Positions 18,075 through 26,500 of a stretch of 42,375 nt of DNA are shown here, one piece after another. A model generated the notes under the pieces. It was not told the origin of the DNA. It ran no database searches and was given only the letters and a program-made list of their open reading frames with translations. The stretch's first letter is position 1. Each line of letters begins with the position of its first letter. The translations under genes and the position numbers were made by a program. Location: assembly GCA_017549815.1 (NCBI GenBank), contig JAFYNH010000069.1, forward strand, positions 1 through 42,375. Reading direction: 5' to 3'. This stretch comes from Selenomonadaceae bacterium (GTDB lineage: Bacteria > Bacillota > Negativicutes > Selenomonadales > Selenomonadaceae).

Positions 18075-18080
18075 TATAAT
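18053..18080 (+). promoter_or_regulatory. Promoter of pyrB-pyrC
   Basis: -35 TTGCTA (18053-18058), 16-base spacer, -10 TATAAT (18075-18080). The -35 element lies inside the terminator of the preceding gene. The leader is only about 28 bases, so no PyrR-type attenuator fits before pyrB. Confidence 0.6.
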
Positions 18081-18114
18081 CGACAAGAAAATATATGTCG
18101 AAGGGGTGAGCTTT

Positions 18115-19062
18115 TTGGAAAGAGATTCAGCAACAAGTTTATTCGGCAAGAGTGTCGTCGCGCTTAAAAATTTTTCGTCGGAAGAAATTCATCTGGTTTT
18201 GAATACGGCTCGCAAGATGAAACAAATTATTAAGCTCGGCGGCGATAAAAAATTGTCGAACCTGCGCGGAAAGGCGATTGTCAATCTTTTCTATGAGCCG
18301 TCGACGCGGACGCGGACTTCATTTGAGTTGGCGGGCAAATATCTCGGCGCGGACGTTGTCAGCATTAACAGTAGCACAAGTTCAATCGTCAAGGGCGAAA
18401 GTCTACGCGATACCTTAAGGACGATTGAGGCAATGGGCGTTGACGCGATTGTTATGCGGCACAAGTCGGAAGGCGCGGCTGATTTCGCAACAAGAGCCGT
18501 TAAATCGATAATTATCAACGCGGGCGACGGAGCACATGCGCACCCGTCTCAAGCCTTACTTGACTTATTCACGATTGAACAGCATAAAGGGCGGCTCGCA
18601 GGCTTAAAAGTCGCCATAATCGGAGATATTTTGCATAGTCGCGTTGCCCGCTCCGATATTTACGCAATGACTAAAATGGGAATGGAAGTTCATCTTGCCG
18701 GGCCGAAAACTCTCCTGCCGCGTTTCTTCGAGTTCGACGGCGTGACAGTTCATGAAGAAATTGACACCGCGATAAAAAATGCCGACGTAATAAACGTCCT
18801 GCGAATCCAACTCGAACGTCAACAGGCGGGCTTATTCCCCTCAACGCGAGAATATTCGCGAGTCTTCGGCATAAACAAAGACAAATTGCGGCTCGCTAAG
18901 GAAGACGTTTTAATCCTCCATCCGGGTCCGCAGAATAAAGGATTAGAAATTTCGTCGGAAGTAACTTACTGCTCGAATTCGGCGATAAAAGATCAAGTTC
19001 AAAACGGCGTAGCGGTCAGAATGGCATTACTCGACTTGACATTGAACGGAGGGACGAAATGA
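18115..19062 (+). CDS. pyrB: Aspartate carbamoyltransferase catalytic subunit
   Basis: Catalyses carbamoyl phosphate + aspartate to N-carbamoylaspartate, the committed step of pyrimidine synthesis. At 315 residues from the TTG at 18115 it has family length. Visible motifs are the carbamoyl-phosphate loop PSTRTRTSFE, HPSQALLDLFT, and HPGPQNKGLEI near the C-terminus. The TTG is preceded by AAGGGG at about 9 bases. In-frame starts further upstream lie in the preceding terminator. pyrC overlaps its stop (ATGA). No regulatory-subunit gene (pyrI) is present here. Confidence 0.95.
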   Translation: MERDSATSLFGKSVVALKNFSSEEIHLVLNTARKMKQIIKLGGDKKLSNLRGKAIVNLFYEPSTRTRTSFELAGKYLGADVVSINSSTSSIVKGESLRDTLRTIEAMGVDAIVMRHKSEGAADFATRAVKSIIINAGDGAHAHPSQALLDLFTIEQHKGRLAGLKVAIIGDILHSRVARSDIYAMTKMGMEVHLAGPKTLLPRFFEFDGVTVHEEIDTAIKNADVINVLRIQLERQQAGLFPSTREYSRVFGINKDKLRLAKEDVLILHPGPQNKGLEISSEVTYCSNSAIKDQVQNGVAVRMALLDLTLNGGTK

Positions 19063-20387
19063 ACAATCAACTTTGGCAAATTCGGCGCATGGAGTCAAAT
19101 ATTTCGACGGTTATGTTGATTCGCAACGGGCATGTCATCGACCCTGCTAACGATTTCGACGGCGTGGCGGACGTGTTAATTGTCGACGGGAAAATCGCGG
19201 CGGTTAAGCCCGATATAAATTTTTCGGCTCAATACGAATACGACGCTAAGGGCAAAATCGTCACGCCCGGTTTAATCGATATGCACGTTCATTTTCGCGA
19301 ACCCGGTCAAGAGGCTAAGGAAGATTTTGTGAGCGGCTCAAAGGCGGCAGTCGCGGGCGGCTTTACGACTGTTGCAACTATGCCGAATACTTCGCCTGTC
19401 GTCGACAATGCGGCTTTAGTTCGGGCTATGGTTAGACGCGCTGAAGAAGTCGGCATTATCAACATAAAAATTATCGGCGCAGTCACTAAGGGGCAACAAG
19501 GGCAAGAACTCGCCGAAATGCGCGATATGATTGACGCGGGCGCGGTTGCTTTCTCAGACGACGGGCATTTTGACGATAACGCGAAAATTTTCATGAACGC
19601 GCTGGATTATCTTCACGACACGGGCAAGATTATCATTTGTCACGAGGAAGAAACTTCGCTGGTTAAAGGCGGCGTCATGAACGAGGGCAAGCGCAGTGCA
19701 TTGCTCGGCTTAAAGGGGCGTCCGTCGGTTGCAGAAGATATTGCGGTTGCTCGCGACGCTTTGTTAGCCGAATACACGGGCGGGCACGTTCATATTGCGC
19801 ATATGAGTTCTGCGCGGGCGGTTGAAATTGTTCGATACGCTAAAAAGCGCGGAATTAAAGTTACAGCGGAAGTTACGCCGCAACATTTGACGATGACGGA
19901 AGACTTGGTTAATCCTTTTGACGCCTCGACGAAAATTAATCCGCCGCTTAGAACTCAAGCCGATTGCGACGCGCTTTTGGCAGGTTTATTGGACGGGACG
20001 ATTGATGCGATTGTTACCGACCATTCACCGCACGCGCCCGAAGAAAAAGACCGCGAATATATTTATGCGCCGAGTGGTTTTCCGGGGCTTGAAACTTGCG
20101 TCGGCGTCTTATTCACCGAACTTTATCACAAGGACAAAATCGATTTAAAAACTTTAATTTCTAAGATGACTTACGAGCCGGCGAAGATTTTAGGGCTTAA
20201 CGCGGGGACATTATCAATCGACGCGCCCGCCGATATTACTATTATCGACCCCGAAATCGAATGGCTTGTTGACTCCAGAAATTTTTATACAAAGGGAAGT
20301 CATTCGCCGTTTATTGGGCGTGAATTTAAAGGAAGAGTCGTCGCTACGATTGTGCGCGGCAATCTTATGAAACTTAATCAATGGTAA
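19059..20387 (+). CDS. pyrC: Dihydroorotase
   Basis: Cyclises N-carbamoylaspartate to dihydroorotate. Class I dihydroorotase features are the metal-binding DMHVHFREPGQ, the GGFTTVATMPNT motif, later His ligands in CHEEE and HVHIAHMS, and DHSPHAPEEK. The ATG at 19059 overlaps the pyrB stop and follows GGAGGGACGAA. This gives about 18 extra residues before the usual family start; the ATGs at 19089 or 19113 are alternatives. 442 residues. Confidence 0.95.
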   Translation: MNNQLWQIRRMESNISTVMLIRNGHVIDPANDFDGVADVLIVDGKIAAVKPDINFSAQYEYDAKGKIVTPGLIDMHVHFREPGQEAKEDFVSGSKAAVAGGFTTVATMPNTSPVVDNAALVRAMVRRAEEVGIINIKIIGAVTKGQQGQELAEMRDMIDAGAVAFSDDGHFDDNAKIFMNALDYLHDTGKIIICHEEETSLVKGGVMNEGKRSALLGLKGRPSVAEDIAVARDALLAEYTGGHVHIAHMSSARAVEIVRYAKKRGIKVTAEVTPQHLTMTEDLVNPFDASTKINPPLRTQADCDALLAGLLDGTIDAIVTDHSPHAPEEKDREYIYAPSGFPGLETCVGVLFTELYHKDKIDLKTLISKMTYEPAKILGLNAGTLSIDAPADITIIDPEIEWLVDSRNFYTKGSHSPFIGREFKGRVVATIVRGNLMKLNQW

Positions 20388-20407
20388 ATTCAAAGTTGCA
20401 AAAAAAT

Positions 20408-20442
20408 TCTCCGCTTGATAAAATCGGGCGGAGATATTTTTT
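20408..20442 (+). terminator. Rho-independent terminator after pyrC
   Basis: Stem TCTCCGC pairs with GCGGAGA around a 13-base loop, followed by TATTTTTT. The next gene starts only 16 bases later, so it could also act as an attenuator for read-through. Confidence 0.75.
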
Positions 20443-20457
20443 AGGAGCGTGATTAAA

Positions 20458-20886
20458 ATGCAATGTCGGCGGTGCGGCAAAGAATTGGGAAACTCGATGC
20501 GTTGCACATTTTGCGGCTACGTGAACACAGAGGGCAATGTCCGCGAAATGACGCGCACGGAGAAGAATTTTTTTGACGGCGTAACGATTGACGCGGAATC
20601 GACGGAAGGGCAAGCGCGTAAAGATAACGAAAATACTTATCGCGAACCAAAAAAGAATTACGATACGCGCAGGACTTACATAAATTATGGTAGCTCGAAT
20701 ATTTTTTCTAAGATTGTCGGCTCGTTTATTCGTGCGCTTTTGAATGGCAGTTGTCTTGCGAAAATCGCCGCAATTTTAATTGGCGTTGCATTTGCCGCGC
20801 TGATGTTCTTCGTTGCGCTCCCGATTTTGTTCATTTTATTGGCGATAGGAATTGCGCTGATTGTTTTGGCGAAATTTTTACGGTGA
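20458..20886 (+). CDS. Zinc-ribbon membrane protein, unknown function
   Basis: A 142-residue protein. Residues 2-20 form a zinc ribbon (CRRCGKELGNSMRCTFCG; two CxxC pairs). A charged, poorly conserved middle follows (to about 80), then one or two hydrophobic helices near the C-terminus (IAAILIGVAFAALMFFVALP and FILLAIGIALIVLAKFL). It is probably an inner-membrane protein with a cytoplasmic zinc ribbon. The ATG at 20458 is preferred over GTG 20449 because AGGAG is too close to the latter. Function is not recognisable. Confidence 0.7.
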   Translation: MQCRRCGKELGNSMRCTFCGYVNTEGNVREMTRTEKNFFDGVTIDAESTEGQARKDNENTYREPKKNYDTRRTYINYGSSNIFSKIVGSFIRALLNGSCLAKIAAILIGVAFAALMFFVALPILFILLAIGIALIVLAKFLR

Positions 20887-20891
20887 TTGGC

Positions 20892-21224
20892 ATGGAGAAA
20901 TTTTTTATTAACGGCGCGACGCTTAACGTTGAGATTGCCGAGACTTTTTTTAGTCGTCTGCGCGGGCTTATGGGGCGCAGTCACCTTGACAAAGGGACGG
21001 GCTTATTGCTCGCGCCTTGCAACAGTATTCATATGCTTTTTATGCGTTTTGCTATCGACGTTGTTTATCTCGACAAAGAATTTTGCATAAAAAAGATTGC
21101 GCGGAATGTTCCGACATGGCTTGGCATGAGTTTTTGTTTCGGAGCTTGGGCGGCATTGGAACTTCCGAGCGGTGAGGCTGAACGATTAAATCTGCGCGTC
21201 GGACAAAAGTTTAAGCGGGCATAA
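20892..21224 (+). CDS. DUF192 family protein
   Basis: A 110-residue protein of the DUF192 family, shown by FFSRLRGLMGRS, GLLLAPCNSIHMLFMRFAID and VVYLDKEF. The family's role is unsettled. It follows the zinc-ribbon gene by 5 bases and was placed at ATG 20892; GTG 20883, which overlaps the upstream stop, is an alternative start. Members often have a signal peptide, and none is visible here. A terminator follows at once. Confidence 0.85.
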   Translation: MEKFFINGATLNVEIAETFFSRLRGLMGRSHLDKGTGLLLAPCNSIHMLFMRFAIDVVYLDKEFCIKKIARNVPTWLGMSFCFGAWAALELPSGEAERLNLRVGQKFKRA

Positions 21225-21227
21225 AGC

Positions 21228-21267
21228 AAATATCCCCTCGATTTCTCGAAGGGATATTTTTTATTTA
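21228..21267 (+). terminator. Rho-independent terminator of the DUF192 gene
   Basis: ATATCCC pairs with GGGATAT, and the inner stem TCGA pairs with TCGA across a mismatch; a T-rich tract follows. It lies between convergent genes (DUF192 on plus, tRNA-Leu on minus) and may serve both. Confidence 0.8.
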
Positions 21268-21284
21268 GGATATTGATTTCGCAT

Positions 21285-21371
21285 TGGTGCCGAAGGCCGG
21301 ACTCGAACCGGCACGTAGTTGCCTACGGCAGATTTTGAGTCTGCTGCGTCTGCCAATTCCGCCACTTCGGC
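21285..21371 (-). tRNA. tRNA-Leu (anticodon CAA)
   Basis: An 87-base minus-strand tRNA with encoded CCA. It begins GCCGAAGTGGCGGAATTGGC, has the anticodon loop ACTCAAAAT with CAA, a long variable arm with stem GTAGGCAACTAC as expected of a class II tRNA, and a T-arm GGTTCGAGTCC. The acceptor stem GCCGAAG pairs with CTTCGGC. A matched promoter lies just upstream (21381-21409). Confidence 0.97.
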
Positions 21372-21380
21372 GCAGGTTGC

Positions 21381-21409
21381 ATATTAGCACGCCCGCCGTT
21401 AATTGTCAA
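21381..21409 (-). promoter_or_regulatory. Promoter of tRNA-Leu
   Basis: On the minus strand, consensus -35 TTGACA (21409-21404), 17-base spacer, -10 TAATAT (21386-21381). The predicted start is only a few bases before the mature tRNA 5' end. Confidence 0.8.
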
Positions 21410-21418
21410 CTAAAATTT

Positions 21419-21709
21419 TTAAGCTTGCTCAACGGCGTAGACGCTAATTTTTCTGTTATAACGACCTTTGCGCTCGAAAGCGACTCTGCCCGCGATTTTG
21501 GCAAAAAGAGTGTCGTCCTTGCCGATTCCGACGTTCGTGCCGGGGTGGAAATGAGTACCGCGTTGACGAACGAGGATAGAACCCGCCGTAACGATAGTGC
21601 CCGCCTGTTCCTTGACGCCCAAACGCTTGGATTCGCTGTCGCGACCGTTACGAGTGGAGCTGACGCCCTTTTTATGTGCGAAACGCTGTAAATCAAATGT
21701 GAAAGTCAT
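21419..21709 (-). CDS. rpmA: 50S ribosomal protein L27
   Basis: A 96-residue L27. The N-terminus [15 protein letters not shown] is the Firmicutes-type extension, in which a short leader ending at F-A is removed by the protease Prp to expose [17 protein letters not shown] and [14 protein letters not shown] are conserved L27 motifs. The ATG overlaps the stop of the Prp gene (ATGA) and its GGAGGTG site lies inside that gene's end. Confidence 0.97.
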   Translation of the reverse strand: MTFTFDLQRFAHKKGVSSTRNGRDSESKRLGVKEQAGTIVTAGSILVRQRGTHFHPGTNVGIGKDDTLFAKIAGRVAFERKGRYNRKISVYAVEQA

Positions 21710-22452
21710 TTATTTTCACCTCCGAGAAATTTTTCTTCGACCTTGACGATTTGCGGAGTAAGTTTTTCAACTTCCGTTACGCCGATAAGCATTGTTTGAA
21801 AGACGGCTTCGGTAACTTCGTCGGGATTTTTTAACTTCATTTCAAGCCGCGCAGAATCCGCCTTAAATTCCAAATCGCGTTTCAAATAATCCTTAACGCA
21901 AGAAAAAGCGGCTTTGACAAGTACCCAAATGGCGGCGCGATAAATTTTGAACTCCTCGACTTCGGTATCACTTTCTTCGACAGAAAAGCCGATAATCTTC
22001 CCGCCGTCATTACGATAAATATTTACGCGGATTTTAACTTCCTCGACGTTTACTTTCGGCAAAGCTCTTGCGGGCGACGGATTCATACGATTGATTTTGC
22101 TTTGAAGATTATCTTCCGCCGCTTTATTCATCGCAATCATTTTAATCTTAACTGCGTCCGGCGCGACTTCTTCAACGGCTTTTAAACCAATCAACATTGT
22201 CTGAAAGACAGCTTCAGTCAATTCGTCGGGCTTTTCCTTGAGTTCAACGCCTAAACCGCCGTGTTCGTGATTTTCGGCGGCAACGTCACGATTAAGATAT
22301 TTTCTTATGCCCAAATACGCCGATTGCGAAAGCATTGACGCCTCCGCGCAACGAATATTATAGCCGTGTCCTTCTTTGCCGCTGCTGTGCCCGCGAAGTA
22401 CAAACGCAACAATTTTGCCGTCGTTCTGCGTGTAAATCTCCGCAATAATCAT
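21706..22452 (-). CDS. prp: Ribosomal processing cysteine protease Prp, tandem-domain form
   Basis: Prp cleaves the N-terminal extension of L27. Usual Prp is about 110 residues; this one has 248 because the domain is duplicated. Domain 1 (1-115) keeps the catalytic pair: His22 in RGHSSG and Cys35 in YNIRCAEAS. Domain 2 (about 139-248) repeats the fold, including FQTMLIG (present in both halves), but has no His or Cys at the matching places ([18 protein letters not shown]), so it should be inactive as a protease. A linker rich in N, P and A joins them. It sits between rplU (4 bases upstream) and rpmA (ATGA overlap), the normal place for prp. Confidence 0.9.
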   Translation of the reverse strand: MIIAEIYTQNDGKIVAFVLRGHSSGKEGHGYNIRCAEASMLSQSAYLGIRKYLNRDVAAENHEHGGLGVELKEKPDELTEAVFQTMLIGLKAVEEVAPDAVKIKMIAMNKAAEDNLQSKINRMNPSPARALPKVNVEEVKIRVNIYRNDGGKIIGFSVEESDTEVEEFKIYRAAIWVLVKAAFSCVKDYLKRDLEFKADSARLEMKLKNPDEVTEAVFQTMLIGVTEVEKLTPQIVKVEEKFLGGENK

Positions 22453-22455
22453 TGC

Positions 22456-22767
22456 TCAGCCCTCGATTTTTTCAATCTTAACTTTTGTGAACGGCTGACG
22501 ATGTCCTTGACGACGACGATAATTGGTCTTATGTCTGTATTTGAAAATGCGAATCTTGGGACCTTTGCCGTTTTTGACAACCGAACCCGTAACTTTCGCA
22601 CCTTCGATAAGCGGACGACCGAATTTAATTTCTTCGCCCTCGCCAATAGCCAAAACTTCCTCGAATGTGACCGAAGAACCTTCCTCAGCGTCAAGTTTTT
22701 CAATGATAATCTCGTTGCCTTCAGCGACTTTGTATTGCTTGCCGCCGGTTTTAATAATTGCGTACAA
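22456..22767 (-). CDS. rplU: 50S ribosomal protein L21
   Basis: A 103-residue L21 starting at the TTG at 22767 ([14 protein letters not shown]), preceded by GGAGGTG with 6-base spacing. An in-frame ATG five codons upstream lies within that ribosome binding site and is rejected. The C-terminal [23 protein letters not shown] is the family signature (written in part: [16 protein letters not shown]). First gene of the rplU-prp-rpmA operon, with a promoter at 22939-22967. Confidence 0.96.
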   Translation of the reverse strand: MYAIIKTGGKQYKVAEGNEIIIEKLDAEEGSSVTFEEVLAIGEGEEIKFGRPLIEGAKVTGSVVKNGKGPKIRIFKYRHKTNYRRRQGHRQPFTKVKIEKIEG

Positions 22768-22820
22768 ACCTAACACCTCCATAACAGATGAACTCGCCGA
22801 CTATGGGGCAATTTTTAATG

Positions 22821-22912
22821 TGGAATTATGAATTAGGAATTAGGAATTATTTTTCCATTGCACATTCTTCATTCCTAATTGCTCATTCCTAATTACTCAT
22901 TCCTAATTGCTT
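22821..22912. repeat. Heptad-periodic inverted repeat in the rplU leader
   Basis: GAATTAG repeated three times on the left, and ATTCCTA alternating with ATTGCTC/ATTACTC on the right (7- and 14-bp period). The arms are complementary. It would form a hairpin in the 5' leader of the rplU-prp-rpmA transcript. Confidence 0.8.
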
Positions 22913-22938
22913 TTCCGCCCTCGTCGAGCGGCGCAGAT

Positions 22939-22967
22939 AAGATAGCACAAAAAATTTTTAGTGTCCA
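22939..22967 (-). promoter_or_regulatory. Promoter of rplU-prp-rpmA
   Basis: On the minus strand, -35 TGGACA (22967-22962), 17-base spacer, -10 TATCTT (22944-22939). The predicted leader is about 165 bases and includes the heptad hairpin. Confidence 0.55.
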
Positions 22968-22990
22968 GTGTTTTTTTTCACGAACAATGC

Positions 22991-23128
22991 AGATAGGAGC
23001 AAGGGATAAGGGGTCAGGAACAAAGGGTTTTGCCCTAAATCCTTATCCCTAAATCCTTATCCCTAAATCCTTATCCCTAAATCCTTATCCCTAAATCCTT
23101 ATCCCTAAATCCTTGTCCCTAAATATCC
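22991..23128. repeat. Long heptad-periodic repeat overlapping the superoxide reductase stop codon
   Basis: A short left arm (AAGGGATAAGGGGTCAGGAA) and a long right arm with six copies of CCCTAAATCCTTAT (14 bp, two heptads) and a seventh variant. It is the most regular and most asymmetric of these elements. The TAG stop codon of the neighbouring minus-strand gene (23121-23119) is part of a CCCTAAA unit. Confidence 0.85.
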
Positions 23129-23496
23129 GCTTTCCAGAGACCGTGAAGGTTGCAATATTCATAGGCGGCAAGGGCAACGTCGTCATCAGCCAAAATAAAT
23201 TCGGCTTCAGGCTTATCATTCGCCGTCAAGTGGACGTATTGCCCGCCCTTTTTTGTCTGCAGATAAATCCATTGAATCAAATGCGCCTCCGTCATGGGGT
23301 GCGCGACGCTCCCGACTTTAACGATAACTTTTTTGCCGTCAACGGTTACTTGCGGAACGTGCTTTTCTTGCGAGGCGTCAACCGTATTTGCCTTGAGAAA
23401 ATTTATCGGCTTGCCGCCGCAAAGAATATCCGCGCCGTCTCCGCTAATCAGCATGATAATAGATTTTTTGTCGTCCGAAATTAAAAGTCTGCTCAT
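23119..23496 (-). CDS. Superoxide reductase (desulfoferrodoxin family) with degenerate centre I
   Basis: Reduces superoxide to hydrogen peroxide in anaerobes. The 125-residue protein has the full centre II: EKHVPQV (Lys and first His), SVAHPMTEAHLIQW (two His) and YCNLHGLW (Cys and fourth His), giving the Fe(His)4Cys site. The N-terminal 37 residues align with the desulforedoxin-like domain of desulfoferrodoxin, but only one of its four iron-binding Cys remains (ILCGG), so the rubredoxin-like centre I should be absent. The start follows TGGAGG. It lies 24 bases after hsdR and may be read from the same transcript. Confidence 0.88.
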   Translation of the reverse strand: MSRLLISDDKKSIIMLISGDGADILCGGKPINFLKANTVDASQEKHVPQVTVDGKKVIVKVGSVAHPMTEAHLIQWIYLQTKKGGQYVHLTANDKPEAEFILADDDVALAAYEYCNLHGLWKADI

Positions 23497-23520
23497 GATA
23501 AAACCTCCAAAAATTTTAGA

Positions 23521-26500
23521 TTAAATGTTGTTATTCGTTGTCGTAAGCATATTTCCTGTATCAGCCCAAAGTTCACATTGCGCGATAACGGTTTGCAAAG
23601 CGTCACTAATTCCTTCGGGCGGATATTTATATTTTTTGAGAAGTCGCTTTATCATCATTCGCATTTTTGCCCGTGCGTCGTTGCGTTCTTGCCAGTCGAT
23701 AGTTTTATTTTTTCGGAGCGTGTCGGTCAATTCCTTTGTAAGTTTGATAAGTTCTTCATTCGTGTAAAAATCTTTTATAGCTTCCGGCTTAGTCAGTGCG
23801 TCGTAAAATGCTAATTCTTCACTCGTCAATCCGAGCTTTTCGCCCTCTTGTTTCGCCTTAGAGATTTGGTTAGCCAAATTTAAAAGTTCTTGAATTACTT
23901 GTTCATTGGTTAAAAGTCCGCTGATATATGAATTCATTATGCGGCGGATTATCTCGCTGAACTTTTCTGACTTAACAACATTTGTTCGGCTGTAAATTTT
24001 TACTTGCTCAGCGATAAGTTTTCGTAGCAATTCGACGGCGAGATTTTTTTGTTTCATGCCGGCGATTTCTTCAAGGAAGTTAGGATCGAAGAGAGAAAAT
24101 TTTTCCTCTACGTCCGAAAAAAGATTTACAACGCCGTCGCTCTTTATACTCTGCTTTAATAATTCATTGATTCTTTGATTGAGTTCGGGCAGAGAAATTT
24201 TTTTGCCCGTACCTTGAGCGGTAATTCTCAAAATCAAGACGCGAACAGCTTCAAAAAATGCCGCTTGTAATCTTAAATTTTTCGGCGTAATCGACGAGCA
24301 CAACGACAAAGCTTGCTTGAGCATAAGCGATTCTTGCAGAAAGATTTTTTTGTCTGAAATTTTTTCTCTCGCTAAAATAAAATCAACCGCGCCGATAATA
24401 ATTTTTGCTTGCCCCAAATTATCGGCTGATTCAAATTCGGAATAATCGTAGCCAAAAAAAATATCGCGACAGATTGAAAGCTTTTCAAGAAATTTCGGAT
24501 AGGCAATTTTTGAAATGTCTTGGTCGCCGTAATTTTCCCTGTCGCGAACGGTATAATCATTCATTGCTTGTTTGAGCGCGGCGGCTATCCCGACATAGTC
24601 AACAACCAAGCCGCCTTCCTTATCGCGAAAAACTCTGTTGACTCGTGCAATGGCTTGCATAAGATTATGCCCGCTCATAGGTTTGTAAATATACATCGTC
24701 GCCAAAGACGGAACATCAAAGCCCGTAAGCCACATATCAACGACAATCGCAATCTTCAAGGGGCTGTCGTTGTCCTTAAAAAGATTTGCCAACTCGTCGC
24801 GCCTATGCTTGTTCCCGATATATTGCCGCCACTCTTCAGGGTCGTTGTTGCTCTCCGTCATAACTAAAGCAATTTTTTCTTTCCACGTCGGACGCAGTGA
24901 CAAAATTTTTTTATAAATCTTCAATGCGATAGCGCGGGAGTATGCAACAATCATAGCTTTACCAGTCAAAAGTTCGGCGCGGTAATTTTCGTAATGGTCA
25001 AGAATATCCGTTACCAATGAATCAATAGTTTTATCGTTGCCGAGAATGGACTCCATTTGAGCAAGTTTTTTCTTACTCTTCGCGATAACTTCGGGGTCGG
25101 TATTCGACGCCATTAAGTCATATTCTTTATCGATAAGCGCAAGAGTTTTCTCGTCAAGACTTAGTTTTATAATGCGGCTTTCGTAATAAACAGGACGAGT
25201 TGCGCCGTCCTCAACCGCTTGCGTCATATCGTAAATATCAACATATTCGCCGAAGACTGCGCGGGTGCTTCTGTCCTTTTGAGAAATCGGCGTACCCGTA
25301 AATCCGATATACGTTGCGTTCGGTAAGCTGTCGCGAATAATTCTTGCCGTGCCGATTGTGCGCTTTGCATTTTCAATGCCCGATTTGTCGCGAGTAATTT
25401 TTATCGACTCGGTCAAGCCGTATTGTCCGCGATGCGCTTCATCAGCCATAACAACAATATTGCGACGCTCCGATAACGGCTCGGCGGACTCCTCAAATTT
25501 CTGCATGGTCGTAAAAATAATTCCGTTTGCCTTACGACTTACAAGGAGGCTTTTCAAATGTTCGCGGCTCGTAGCGTGAATAGGTTCCTGCCGCAAAAAT
25601 AATTTACACTTCGCGAATTGATTGTAAAGCTGATCGTCAAGGTCGTTCCTATCCGTCAACACAACGACAGTTGGCGCGGATATTGCCGTCTGCAAAAGGT
25701 GAACGTAAAAAATCATCGACAAAGATTTTCCGCTACCTTGCGTATGCCAAAACACGCCGCCTTTCCCGTCAGTCTCTGTAGCGCGGGCAGTTGAATTAAT
25801 CGCCTTTCTCACCGCAAAATATTGATGATAGCCCGCAAGGATTTTTTTCTTATACAAGCCGTCATTTGAAAAGCAAATAAAATTCTTGAGAATGTCCAAA
25901 AATCTTCCGCGCTGAAAAATCCCTTCAAAGAAAGTATCGAACTGCGCGTAACGAGTATTCTCATAACTGCCGTCTTTAGTCTTCCACTCCATAAATCTGT
26001 CAAAGCCCGAAGTGATTGTTCCTGCCCTAGTCGACGCAAGGTCGCTGATGACGCAGAAAGCATTGTAGATAAACAGCGTCGGGATTTCCTGCATGTAGTT
26101 GCGAATTTGCCGATAAGCTTCGCTGATGTCGGTTTCTGCGCGGGAAGGCGATTTTAATTCGACAACGACAATCGGCAGACCGTTCAAGAATAAAACTACG
26201 TCAAGGCGGCGCGTGCTGTTTTCTGTGAACGTCCACTGATTCGCGACGATAAAAGAATTATTTTCTAGGTTCCCGTAGTCGACAATGTAAACAATGGCGG
26301 AACGTTCCGAGCCTTCGGCAGAATATCTTACTTCGATTCCGTTTTGCAGATAGTCCATAAAAATTTCGTTCTTCTGGACAAGTTCGCCGTTGTCAAAGTT
26401 CCTCAGCTTATAAAGAGCGTTGTATATCGCTTCTTGCGGCAAGGTCGGATTGAGCTTCAAAATCTGTTCTTCCAAGACTTCATCATATAATGGGCTTTGG

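Larger units (their letters stand above)
22768..23118. other. Gene-free region between rplU and the superoxide reductase gene
   Basis: About 350 bases without a gene. It holds two heptad-periodic repeats (22821-22912 and 22991-23128) and, between them, the minus-strand promoter of rplU (22939-22967). The first repeat lies inside the rplU leader. Confidence 0.7.

Noticed and set aside
18046-18114. pyrB starting upstream at 18046
   Set aside because: The extra 23 codons would be translated from the terminator hairpin and lie upstream of the promoter start; TTG 18115 fits the family and the ribosome binding site.
20751-20891. DUF192 protein with a 47-residue N-terminal extension
   Set aside because: The extension overlaps the zinc-ribbon gene in another frame and has no family similarity; ATG 20892 matches the family start.
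22991-23128. Possible CRISPR-like array or eukaryotic telomere repeat (CCCTAAA units)
   Set aside because: The unit is 14 bp (two heptads) with no spacers, so it is not a CRISPR. CCCTAAA equals a plant-type telomere unit, but the tract lies between bacterial genes, overlaps a bacterial stop codon and belongs to a family with other units.
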